Notes: generated by a model from the letters alone, not told the origin. A stretch of DNA of 5,643 nucleotides from Nostoc cf. edaphicum LEGE 07299 (GCF_015207245.1 NZ_JADEXF010000288.1:1-5643); one strand, 5' to 3'; shown: positions 1-5,510, counted from the first letter of the stretch. Made by a program: numbers and translations.

Positions 1-356
1 ACCTTACGCTGTAACCACATTTGCCATTGGGGAATTACGCCTACAGGTTCAGGTACAGAAATTCCATCAGGACTATCATCACCAAATCCCGCAGACCATA
101 GAGATTTCTGTAACTCATAACTATGAAAATCCGTTCCCTTAGCCCTAACCTTACCAATCAGCGTAATTATTTGTCCATCATCATTAATCAATTCATATTC
201 AATCAAACAACGCCGCCCCAACTTATGACGAATAACCTGGACTTTCTGCACACGACAATTTGCAGCGATCGCTAAACACTGCCCAAAACACTCTTCCACC
301 TGCAACCGATCAACCGCATCCGCCAAAAAAGGCATCTTTCCATCACTAAACCCCAT
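1..356 (-). CDS. Phosphotransferase (APH-like kinase family), N-terminal part, cut by window edge
   Basis: This is the first 118 codons of a gene that continues beyond base 1; no stop occurs. The protein begins MGFSDGKMPFLADAVDRLQ. It contains a strand-rich N-lobe: VQVIRHKLGRRCLIEYEL, then IGKVRAKG, whose lysine is in the place expected for the ATP-binding lysine, and a hinge-like stretch ending WQMWLQRKV. This pattern is typical of the aminoglycoside phosphotransferase/choline kinase fold, whose members phosphorylate small hydroxylated compounds or sugars. The catalytic loop would lie outside the window, so the substrate cannot be judged. The ATG at 356 has an AGAGG about 11 bases upstream, inside a repeated CTCTGCG stretch; the ATG at 335 is an alternative start. 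It lies 100 bases downstream of the ABC exporter remnant, with a hairpin repeat between. No damage is visible in the part present. The family call is moderately sure and the role is unknown. Confidence 0.62.
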   Translation of the reverse strand, partial: MGFSDGKMPFLADAVDRLQVEECFGQCLAIAANCRVQKVQVIRHKLGRRCLIEYELINDDGQIITLIGKVRAKGTDFHSYELQKSLWSAGFGDDSPDGISVPEPVGVIPQWQMWLQRK

Positions 357-357
357 A

Positions 358-386
358 CTCTGCGTACCTCTGCGCTTACCTCAGCG
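358..386. repeat. Short direct repeats (TCTGCG/TCAGCG) at the kinase gene start
   Basis: Three imperfect units are seen: CTCTGCGTAC, CTCTGCGCTTAC and CTCAGCG. Read on the minus strand, they lie directly upstream of the kinase ATG and supply the only Shine-Dalgarno-like AGAGG. Runs of this kind (GCAGAGG, GCGCAGAG) are common intergenic filler in Nostoc-type genomes, as far as I know. The effect on expression is unknown. Confidence 0.5.
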
Positions 387-392
387 TCCCTA

Positions 393-436
393 CCCTACGG
401 GAAGGCGTTCGCGTAGCGTCTCGTAGAGAAGCGCCT
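393..436 (-). repeat. Small hairpin-forming interspersed repeat, Nostoc type
   Basis: The stretch contains three nested or adjacent inverted repeats: CCC-TAC-GGG at 393-401, TCTC-GTA-GAGA at 419-429, and outer arms AGGCG (403-407) with CGCCT (432-436). Read on the minus strand, its module order (GCTTCTC, then GACGCTACGCGAACG, then TTCCCGTAGGG) resembles the element near 3921-3970 and widespread Nostoc/Anabaena intergenic repeats. It fills most of the gap between the ABC exporter remnant and the kinase gene. It could fold in RNA and attenuate read-through, but no T-run follows it. Confidence 0.6.
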
Positions 437-456
437 ATGCGTTAAAAAACTCCCCT

Positions 457-1649
457 CTAAACCCTCAAAGAACCCTGCACTTGATACAAAGCCGCATAAC
501 GCCCATTCTGTTGCATCAATTCCAGATGAGTGCCTTGTTCCACCACCTGCCCATTTTCCAGATAAAGAATCATATCTGCGCGAGTTGCCAAATAAAGATC
601 ATGAGTAATTAAAAAAGTAGTGCGATTTTCCGACAACTGTTGCAGCGCATCAATCACAGCCTTCTCATTACCCTGATCTAACCCCGTAGTCGGTTCATCT
701 AAAATCAGGATAGGAGCTTGACGAATAGCAGCACGAGCGATCGCAATTCTTTGTCTTTGTCCCCCAGAAAGCGTTGCGCCTCTTTCCCCTACAAGAGTGT
801 CGTATCCTTGTGGTAAAGCTTGGATAAAATCATGAGCATTAGCTAAACGAGTCGCATCTTCGATTTCAGCATCAGATACCCCGGCAATCCCGTAGGCAAT
901 GTTTTCTCGAATACTAGCAGCAAATAAGAGACTATCTTGCAAAACTACACTAATTTGTGGACGTAATGATGCCAATGTGTATTCTCGAATATCCCGCCCA
1001 TCAATCATTATGCGCCCTGCTGTTGGATCATAAAGCCGTAATAATAGACTGACTAATGTAGATTTACCACCACCAGAAGTGCCAACGATCGCTACTTGTT
1101 GTCCTGGTTGAATGTTTAAGTTGATATCTTGCAGTAGAACTTGTCCTGATTGATAGGCAAAGTGGACGCGATCAAAACGCACTGCACCTCGGAAAATCGG
1201 GGCTGGGATTGCATCTGGCAAATCATAGACATCGGGTTGCTGATTTAATACATCTAAAATACGCTCACTCGAAGCCGCAGCTTTTGCTAGTCGTCCGGTG
1301 TACTTAGCGAAGTTCTGCACTGGCTTAAAGGCATTCTTCAGGTAGGTAATAAATACCAATAGGCAGCAAGGGCGCGTAAGCCTGTAATAAGTAAGACTGC
1401 AACGGCTGAGAATGTCAGTAATGTTATCGGTTCTAGACTAGCAATGACGGGAATATTATTTAGCTTTTCGCTGCGAAGAAGAACATAATCAAAGACAAAC
1501 TTGAGCGGCCAAGGTTCTAATACCCGGAGTCCGACATCTGCAACTAAAGCGATCGCAGAAATCAAAAGTAATCCGAACTGTGGACGAATGTCAGGCCAGA
1601 AATAAACCAGGATTCCCCACAAACCAGAAACATTTTGAGCTTTTGGCAT
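457..1649 (-). pseudogene. ABC exporter subunit (fused TMD-NBD), broken by internal deletion and frameshift
   Basis: An intact homologue would be a half-transporter of roughly 590 residues with six membrane helices and an ATPase domain. The 5' part (1338-1649) starts MPKAQNVSGLWGILVYFWPD and encodes two hydrophobic helices, ending in LRALAAYW. The 3' part (457-1359) resumes in another frame at LVFITYLKNAFKPV, normally the last membrane helix, and then holds a complete nucleotide-binding domain: Walker A GTSGGGKST (fragment residues 93-101), Q-loop VVLQDS, signature LSGGQ (197-201), Walker B ILILDEP and the H-loop histidine in ITHD. About 190-200 residues (helix 3 to early helix 6, with the coupling loops) are missing. 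The ATG at 1649 abuts the TAA of the glycosyltransferase before it and uses a GGAGGTG ribosome site, so the gene was translationally coupled. The only start for the 3' part is an unconvincing TTG at 1359. The ATPase residues look intact, which suggests recent loss. The sugar-cluster setting suggests a polysaccharide or lipid-linked glycan substrate, as inference only. Confidence 0.83.
1356..1361 (-). other. Deletion junction in the ABC exporter (TATTGG microhomology)
   Basis: On the minus strand, TATTGG can be read as the end of ..AAYW (TAT TGG) in the upstream frame and as ..LV (TTG G) in the downstream frame. In intact relatives AAYW and LLVF lie roughly 200 residues apart. Both parental sites would be expected to contain TATTGG, so recombination between two short direct copies would give exactly this join. 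Confidence 0.6.
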
Positions 1650-1952
1650 TTATCGTTTCACCTCCATCGGCAATGGAGATGCTATGCGGAAAATTTGTTG
1701 AGCAATCACATCCCAAGTATGATCTGCTATCACCGTTTGCCGCGCCGCTTGTCCTAAAGTATGACGGAGAGGAGGCGATCGCCACAATTTTTCTAAAGCC
1801 TCTGCTAAAGCGATCGCATCACCTGGAGGACAAAGAATACCATTCACCCCTGTATCAATTAAGTCTGGCAATTGCCCAATCTGACTCACGACTACAGGCA
1901 AACCAGCCGCCATATATTCATATACTTTCAATGGTGAGAAGTAAAAATCGGA
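1650..1952 (-). pseudogene. Glycosyltransferase GT2, C-terminal remnant (GT4-like)
   Basis: Only the C-terminal third of a GT-B glycosyltransferase remains. It begins at SDFYFSPLKVYEYMAAGLPVV, the conserved region that binds the sugar-nucleotide donor in group 1 enzymes, and runs through IGQLPDLIDTGVNGILCPPGD to the end MEVKR. The N-terminal domain and the start of the C-terminal domain, about 280-300 residues, are absent. Upstream of SDFYF the reading frame is the wrong frame of the neighbouring gene GT1; the only available start, TTG at 1976, lies in that foreign sequence. The TAA at 1650-1652 touches the ATG of the ABC exporter and overlaps its ribosome site, showing that the two genes were once one tight operon. 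The remnant is unlikely to be active because it lacks the acceptor-binding domain. Confidence 0.78.
1659..1665 (-). promoter_or_regulatory. Ribosome binding site GGAGGTG for the ABC exporter gene
   Basis: A near-perfect Shine-Dalgarno sequence lies 9 bases before the ATG at 1649, inside the last codons of the glycosyltransferase remnant. The stop and start codons read TAAATG with no gap. This decides the ABC start and indicates translational coupling. Confidence 0.7.
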
Positions 1953-1960
1953 TAGCAATA
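1952..1960 (-). other. Fusion junction between the GT1 and GT2 remnants
   Basis: Reading the minus strand, GT1 sequence is recognisable to LIESEFD (codon GAT, 1962-1960) and GT2 sequence from SDF (codon TCC, 1952-1950). The two frames differ by one base. The segment between them, where the GT1 stop and the whole GT2 N-terminal half should be, is gone: an estimated 0.9 kb or more. Confidence 0.6.
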
Positions 1961-2855
1961 TCAAACTCAGACTCAATTAATTGCCTAGCCTGGGTTGACA
2001 ACTTAACCCGCAAAGCAGAATTAGTCAGGAATTGCCCAAGTGCATTGGCTAATTGCTCGGCATCATGTTGTGGCACAATCAACCCAGTCTCGCCATCACG
2101 CACTAATTCAGGAATACCCGTTACATCAGTACTTACACAGGGCGTTCCAAAAGCCATAGCTTCGAGTAAAACTGTAGGTAGTCCATCCCGATTACCATCT
2201 TTTGTAATTGTCGTAAATCTAAACCGTTGTAAATGCGCTGAACTTGCTTTGCGGCTAAATTATATGTATTGTGCAGATATCTGAAATTATAGTCACTGAC
2301 AGTTACTACACTAGCCGCATCCTGTAGCTTACGTTGCATATCTTCAAATTCCACGCTTTCATGAAATATGTCTTTAGCATGAGCTGTAAAAGTATAGGGA
2401 ATGCCTGTAAAGTGAGATGCTAGCCGAGCGACACTAGTAGCCACAGTGCCAAAATGAGCGTGTAAATGAGTAATACCTTTGAGTCGAGCTTCGCGTGCTA
2501 ACCATGCAGCTTGATAGACAGTGCTAGCTTGTTCACCTTGAGCAAAGGCCAGTTTTGGCCAAAAGTCAGGGATAACTTTACTTGCTTCTTGTAATTCTGC
2601 CCAAAAATAGCTAGCGGCTGTAGGTGCGAGACTATTGAGTGATTCACTAACCCGCCCTTGAATTGGCCTGCGGATATAACTTACAGGCGCACGCACTTGG
2701 GAAATAATATTTTGAAAGTGAGTATCACATAGTGGACGTAAAGCGAAAATTTCTATATCTAAGCCAGCCGCTTCATGAGCCAAAATTTCATTGACGACAA
2801 AGGTTTCAGAATATCGGGGATAACGTTTGAGAACATAACCAATACGGATTGACAT
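1953..2855 (-). pseudogene. Glycosyltransferase GT1 (GT4 family), broken by internal deletion and 3' fusion
   Basis: The N-terminal part, starting MSIRIGYVLKRYPRYSETFV, resembles group 1 transferases of the colanic-acid WcaL type. It contains HLHAHFGT (residues about 132-137 from this start), TAHAKDIF, VSDYN and the domain-linker YNGLDL (about 209-214). After RQLQ (base 2202) the family sequence continues in another frame at DGNRDGLPTVLLEAMAFGTP, the donor-binding part, and runs through GIPELVRDGETGLIVP to LIESEFD (base 1960). About 100 residues, the first half of the C-terminal domain, are missing between these parts. Translation from 2855 would end at 2133 with 22 out-of-frame residues. At the far end the gene loses its tail and is joined to GT2 in another frame. 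I chose the ATG at 2855 because homologous sequence begins there; the ATG at 2930 lies in repeat-derived DNA. The start lacks a clear ribosome site. In working form it would add a sugar to a lipid-linked or growing glycan at the cytoplasmic membrane. Confidence 0.8.
2199..2204 (-). other. Deletion junction inside glycosyltransferase GT1
   Basis: The frame encoding LDLRQLQ ends at 2202 and the frame encoding DGNRDGLP begins at 2199. The two frames are out of register, so the join is frameshifting. Related enzymes have roughly 100-120 residues between these motifs, including the VGRL-type strand that opens the second Rossmann domain, which is not found here. Confidence 0.6.
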
Positions 2856-2878
2856 AATTCGTAGTTCGTAATTAATGA
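2847..2878 (-). repeat. AT-rich ATTACGAA/CTACGAATT leader before GT1
   Basis: The minus strand directly upstream of the GT1 ATG reads AATTACGAACTACGAATT, two near-copies of an ACGAATT-like unit. Runs of this type are common between genes in filamentous cyanobacteria. The stretch leaves the GT1 start without a recognisable Shine-Dalgarno sequence. Confidence 0.35.
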
Positions 2879-2898
2879 GGTGAGATTTTTGCCTTTGA

Positions 2899-2954
2899 CA
2901 AATGACCAATGACCAATGACCAATGACCAATGACTAATGACAAATGACTAATGA
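2899..2954. repeat. Heptanucleotide tandem repeat (C[CAT]AATGA), 8 units
   Basis: Eight consecutive seven-base units are seen: CAAATGA, four CCAATGA, CTAATGA, CAAATGA and CTAATGA, followed by a decayed ninth (CAAATat). This is a short tandemly repeated repetitive (STRR) sequence of the kind known from heterocystous cyanobacteria. It lies between the COG4671-like gene and GT1. Read on the minus strand it supplies the last codons (..LVICH) and the TAG stop of the former, and it also creates a spurious upstream ATG and frame extension for GT1. Its length probably varies between strains. Confidence 0.9.
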
Positions 2955-3749
2955 CAAATATTCATTAACGAATTGGGGAATGCGGGTAAGTCCTTTGAGA
3001 TCGACGAAATTACGGACTTGTGGTGGTTCTACCTCAAGGGTTAGCCAGTCGCTTAATGCAGTAGGTGTCAGTTGACGTGGTTGTATTACATCGATTAAGC
3101 CTAGTGCTTGTAATCGTTCAGCACGGATTAATTGTTCTCGTCGGGGTTTGATGCGGGGTAAAATTAGCGATCGCTTTGCAAATGACAACAATTCACAAGT
3201 TGTGTTGTAACCACCCATTGCAATTACACGTTCGGCTTGATTTAGTAACAGCGTCGGCTCGGCTAAATATTCCAACACGCGCAAGTTGTCACGTTGCGCT
3301 GCATAGTTCTGGAGTTTTTGCCGGACTTCTCGCGGTACATTATCCACAATAAAAATATCAGGTTTAAATGTTTTAATGGTGGTTAGTATGACTTGCGATC
3401 GCAGTGTAATAATTTCCTGTAATGATAGATCCAATCTTCTTGCCTGATATCGCCCATCAATATTTTTGTGCAAAGCCGGGAGCGTCAAACAATCTACCCC
3501 TGGAGGTGTTGGTACATTACTGGCATCTTGAATGCCACTAATCATTAAAACATCAGTTTTTAGGGGTGAACATCCTAAAGTTTGAGCAATCAACAAATTA
3601 CGGCGTTTATGCCCTAGTCCCATTGTGTCGTGGGAATATAAAGCAATGCGCCACTTCCGAGTATTGCTAGATAAACTACTATTCTCCGAAGACATGATGC
3701 TAGCCGATGTTCTGATAATTTCTCCAGAGTGGGATAATAAGTTGTTCAT
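2934..3749 (-). CDS. COG4671-like predicted glycosyltransferase, internally shortened in frame
   Basis: The open frame encodes 271 residues. The N-terminal part holds WRIALYSHDTMGLGHKRRN (about residues 33-51), the glycine-rich first loop of this GT-B family, and reaches IFIVDNVPR near residue 140. The sequence then jumps to EVRQKLQNYAAQR, followed by LRVLEYLAEPTLLL, AMGGYNTTCE (about 177-186) and LPRIKPRREQLIRAERL, the donor-binding half. From memory, family members are about 400 residues with some 120-130 residues between these parts, so a central block is missing, but the frame is kept. The start is the ATG at 3749, preceded by AGGAG at 5-base spacing; a GTG two codons upstream lacks that spacing. 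The C-terminus SLVICH and the stop come from heptanucleotide repeats. The enzyme presumably transferred a sugar in the same pathway as its neighbours. Activity is doubtful because the missing block spans the domain junction. Confidence 0.75.
   Translation of the reverse strand: MNNLLSHSGEIIRTSASIMSSENSSLSSNTRKWRIALYSHDTMGLGHKRRNLLIAQTLGCSPLKTDVLMISGIQDASNVPTPPGVDCLTLPALHKNIDGRYQARRLDLSLQEIITLRSQVILTTIKTFKPDIFIVDNVPREVRQKLQNYAAQRDNLRVLEYLAEPTLLLNQAERVIAMGGYNTTCELLSFAKRSLILPRIKPRREQLIRAERLQALGLIDVIQPRQLTPTALSDWLTLEVEPPQVRNFVDLKGLTRIPQFVNEYLSLVICH
3326..3338 (-). other. In-frame deletion junction in the COG4671-like gene
   Basis: On the minus strand the join reads GTACCGCGAGAAGTCCGG (VPREVR). 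The left side matches the VDNVP.G end of the N-terminal domain; the right side matches the MP.EVR motif that in relatives follows the GPF strand of the second domain. CCGCGAG could be the shared overlap, but the parental sequence is needed to prove it. Confidence 0.5.
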
Positions 3750-3754
3750 TTGCA

Positions 3755-3759
3755 CTCCT
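3755..3759 (-). promoter_or_regulatory. Ribosome binding site AGGAG for the COG4671-like gene
   Basis: AGGAG stands 5 bases before the ATG at 3749. It overlaps the possible GTG start at 3755, which makes the GTG unlikely and decides the start codon. Confidence 0.65.
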
Positions 3760-3893
3760 GACTAATTTTTCCCACAGAATCTAATCCTCTTTTTTATCTA
3801 GCAATCTGAAATAATTCATGAGAACACACCACATTTATGGAGTTTTTAAAATTCAGAAGACAGAAGGGAACCCACATTTAAAAACGCGGAATT

Positions 3894-3970
3894 GAAGCAA
3901 GCAGCGCCATTTGATGGCAGTTGCTTCTCCCAGAGGGAGACAGCACGTAGCTTGCTTTCCCGTAGGGAAG
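3894..3970 (+). repeat. Chain of hairpins, interspersed Nostoc-type repeat
   Basis: Three hairpins follow each other. The first has outer arms GAAGCAA (3894-3900) and TTGCTTC (3921-3927) enclosing an inner stem GCCAT-TTG-ATGGC (3906-3918). The second is TCTCCC-AGA-GGGAGA (3926-3940). The third is TTCCC-GTA-GGGAA (3957-3969). The modules GCTTCTC, GAC.GC.CGTAGC and TTCCCGTAGGGA match those of the element at 393-436 in the opposite orientation. On the minus strand the first hairpin is followed after about 15 bases by a T-run, so a role in ending transcription from the 185-codon gene is possible but weak. Confidence 0.65.
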
Positions 3971-3983
3971 TCGGGGAATCTGC

Positions 3984-3995
3984 CCACAGCAGTGG
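3984..3995. repeat. Small inverted repeat CCAC-AGCA-GTGG
   Basis: A four-base stem with a four-base loop lies about 45 bases beyond the stop codon of the 185-codon gene. It is too short and lacks a T-run, so it is not a convincing terminator; it may belong to the neighbouring hairpin chain. Confidence 0.3.
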
Positions 3996-4040
3996 CTTTG
4001 CTTTGTATCTCGCGGCACTTTCTGCGATGTCTATTCGCTT

Positions 4041-4598
4041 TCAAAAGCTATTTTTACTAGTAACTCTAATTAAAAAACGCAAAGCTTCATTTACTGCTTC
4101 CGAGTTGGGAAACATTTCTGCAACATCAGCCTCTAAAACAACTGTCAATTTTTCAATATTATTAAAATTGTCTTCACTAACTATCATATTCTTGTCCGTC
4201 AAGCCATGATTTGATTGATTTTTAGGCTGTATTCTGCTTGTTTGGGTAGATGCAGCATTTAATTTATTAACTAGTGATTCCCAACTACTAACTTTCAAGT
4301 TAAAGTAAGCCTTTGCATCCCGTAATGTTTTAAACTCTTGTTTCAGAATATCAACATTATAAGTATGCTTCTGAGATACCTGTTTCTCTGCATTCAGGTC
4401 TGACTCAACCATATCAACTACTTCATTAATAAGTCGGTCATGATTTTCGGCAATTTGAGCAGCAGCCCCTAAAATCCTAGAAGTTGTTTTTATCTGTACA
4501 TCAGTCTCTTGTTTAAGGCGATCGGCAATACTGCGAATTTGATCTCCCAGCCTTGCTTTACCTTGTTTTTGCATAGCTGGGAGTGATTTTTTGCTCAT
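4041..4598 (-). CDS. Hypothetical helical protein, 185 aa, with RHH-like C-terminal segment
   Basis: I do not recognise this family. The N-terminus is basic (MSKKSLPAMQKQGKARLGDQ). Residues about 16-115 are predicted by eye to be long helices (DQIRSIADRLKQE, HDRLINEVVDMVESD, DILKQEFKTLRDAKAYF). A polar linker rich in N, Q, S and T follows (about 116-145). The last part (about 150-181) reads LTVVLEADVAEMFPNSEAV and then NEALRFLIRV. This order of a beta strand, a short helix, a turn with N-S-E and a second helix resembles ribbon-helix-helix DNA-binding or antitoxin-like tails in cyanobacterial proteins, but this is inference. The protein has no signal peptide or membrane segment. It starts 12 bases after the stop of the coiled-coil gene, so the two are surely co-transcribed and perhaps partners. 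The start lacks a strong ribosome site. The gene contains no HIP1, only the near miss GCGATCGG at 4518-4525. Confidence 0.72.
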   Translation of the reverse strand: MSKKSLPAMQKQGKARLGDQIRSIADRLKQETDVQIKTTSRILGAAAQIAENHDRLINEVVDMVESDLNAEKQVSQKHTYNVDILKQEFKTLRDAKAYFNLKVSSWESLVNKLNAASTQTSRIQPKNQSNHGLTDKNMIVSEDNFNNIEKLTVVLEADVAEMFPNSEAVNEALRFLIRVTSKNSF

Positions 4599-4610
4599 GA
4601 GTATGCTTAT

Positions 4611-5510
4611 TTATTCAGAAAGTATATCTTTAATAGCCAGCCAGATGCGTTTAAACTTTTGTACCAAACCGATAGGATTGTTAGTTGTTTCTTCTTCCAC
4701 CGAATCAACTAGAGATTGAATCCGATCCATACGTTCTGCTACAATGTAAAGACTGTTTACTGCTTCATCCTTACTTTCTAAAGATTCACGTAGTAGCACA
4801 ACCATCTGGGCAATTTCTCGTTTTAGTTTTTCATTCTCGGCTTTCCGGCGAGTTTCCCATCCCTTAATACTAGCTTTGGAACGACGCTCATGCTTGAGTT
4901 CTGCTTTAGCCTCATTGTATAAAGTCAAATACATTTGTCGTTCAGAGTTGGCTGCATCATATTTGGTAATAAATTCAGTTGCTCTAGCTTTTTCTTCATT
5001 GTAGAGACAGAATGTTTGTTGATGACTTTGTTGTTCATCAATATAGAAGCGATAATTTTGAGTGACTTGTTCTTTTAGCTCATTAGCTTCGAGTTGGCAA
5101 GTTTGAATCTCTCGCTGATGAACATGAACTAGCTGGGATATTTTTGCTTTTTCTTCGTTGTAAAGGTAAAGCGTCTTTTGATGATTTTCTTGCTCATCAA
5201 GATAGAAGAGATAATTTTGAGTAAATCGCTCTTTTAGCTCATTAGCTTCGAGTTTTAGCTCATTAGCCTCGATTTGATAAGTTTGAATTTCTTGCTGAAC
5301 ATGAACCAGTTGTGATGCAGCTTCGTTTGCACGTTGTTCTGCTTCATCGCGTTGAGATACAGCTTCCTCATTTTCTTTCGCACGTTGTTGCCATTCATCG
5401 CGTTGGGCACGAACAGTCATCAATAGCTGTTTAAGCTCATGAAGAGAAGGTGGTTCTATATGCTGCTTTGAGTGAATATGAATAGGAGGTTTGCGCCCTA
5501 GATTTTTCAT
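4611..5510 (-). CDS. Coiled-coil-rich protein, 299 aa, with internal tandem duplication
   Basis: The function is unknown. After a short basic and proline-containing head (KNLGRKPPIHIHSKQHIEPP), nearly the whole protein is charged heptad-like sequence rich in E, K, Q and A. Residues 67-125 and 126-178 are two copies of one block: QLVHV, then EIQT..., EANELKE, FTQNY/VTQNY, FY.DEQ, and LYNEEKA. The first copy carries an extra heptad, LEANELK. A worn third piece ends with LYNEAKAEL (about 197-205). A basic stretch (RRSKASIKGWETRRK, 209-223) precedes a second helical part, and the end, VQKFKRIWLAIKDIL, is an amphipathic helix that might bind a partner or membrane. No signal peptide is present, so it is presumably cytoplasmic. 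Such proteins can be filament-forming or structural, but no catalytic motif is visible. It is the first gene of a pair with the 185-codon gene. The start at 5510 is the first ATG of the frame; no clear ribosome site precedes it. Confidence 0.75.
   Translation of the reverse strand: MKNLGRKPPIHIHSKQHIEPPSLHELKQLLMTVRAQRDEWQQRAKENEEAVSQRDEAEQRANEAASQLVHVQQEIQTYQIEANELKLEANELKERFTQNYLFYLDEQENHQKTLYLYNEEKAKISQLVHVHQREIQTCQLEANELKEQVTQNYRFYIDEQQSHQQTFCLYNEEKARATEFITKYDAANSERQMYLTLYNEAKAELKHERRSKASIKGWETRRKAENEKLKREIAQMVVLLRESLESKDEAVNSLYIVAERMDRIQSLVDSVEEETTNNPIGLVQKFKRIWLAIKDILSE
4977..5312 (-). repeat. Intragenic tandem duplication in the coiled-coil gene
   Basis: Copy A (5136-5312, 59 codons) and copy B (4977-5135, 53 codons) are directly adjacent and still very similar at the DNA level: for example GATAATTTTGAGT and CTTTTAGCTCATTAGCTTCGAG occur in both on the plus strand. 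Copy A additionally carries a 21-base repeat of the LEANELK heptad (5232-5273). The duplication keeps the coiled-coil phase approximately, extending the rod. Confidence 0.8.

Larger units (their letters stand above)
265..3402. repeat. HIP1 octamer sites GCGATCGC (seven copies)
   Basis: Perfect sites start at 265, 737, 1549, 1775, 1810, 3167 and 3395, all inside genes of the sugar cluster. Fewer than one would be expected by chance in the whole window. HIP1 over-representation is a known mark of many cyanobacterial genomes. None occurs from 3403 to the window end, which includes both genes of the coiled-coil pair. Confidence 0.9.
3750..4040. other. Gene-free spacer between the two gene groups
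   Basis: No credible gene is present; the open frames on either strand are made of repeat sequence. The left half (3760-3893) is AT-rich and should contain the promoter for the glycosyltransferase cluster. A TTGCTA and TAGATT pair lies on the minus strand at about 3780-3806, but its 15-base spacing is short, so I do not call a promoter. The right half is filled with small hairpins. No typical terminator with an immediate T-run was seen for the upstream 185-codon gene. Confidence 0.55.

Noticed and set aside
1359..1359. TTG start giving a stand-alone ATPase domain of 300 residues
   Set aside because: The codon belongs to a conserved membrane helix (LVFITY) and lacks a ribosome site, so this is the tail of a broken gene rather than a separate ATPase.
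1591..1785. 64-codon minus-strand frame overlapping the GT2 end and the ABC start
   Set aside because: Wrong frame of two recognisable coding regions.
1580..2284. 234-codon open frame on the plus strand
   Set aside because: It lies opposite the GT2 and GT1 remnants and has no family-like features; the minus strand carries clear conserved motifs.
2856..2930. Upstream ATG extension of GT1 (MVIGHWSLVICQ...)
   Set aside because: The extra 25 residues are translated heptanucleotide repeat and AT-rich leader; family similarity begins at MSIRIGY.
2899..2954. Possible CRISPR array
   Set aside because: The units are seven bases in direct contact with no spacers, so this is a simple tandem repeat.
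3755..3755. GTG start for the COG4671-like gene
   Set aside because: It overlaps the AGGAG ribosome site; the ATG at 3749 has proper spacing.
3853..4209. Short open frames on both strands across the hairpin chain
   Set aside because: They consist mainly of interspersed repeat or run antisense to the 185-codon gene, and lack ribosome sites and family features.
4518..4525. HIP1-like GCGATCGG
   Set aside because: One mismatch to GCGATCGC; not counted as HIP1.
4685..4867. 60-codon plus-strand frame inside the coiled-coil gene
   Set aside because: Antisense shadow of the well-formed coiled-coil reading frame.
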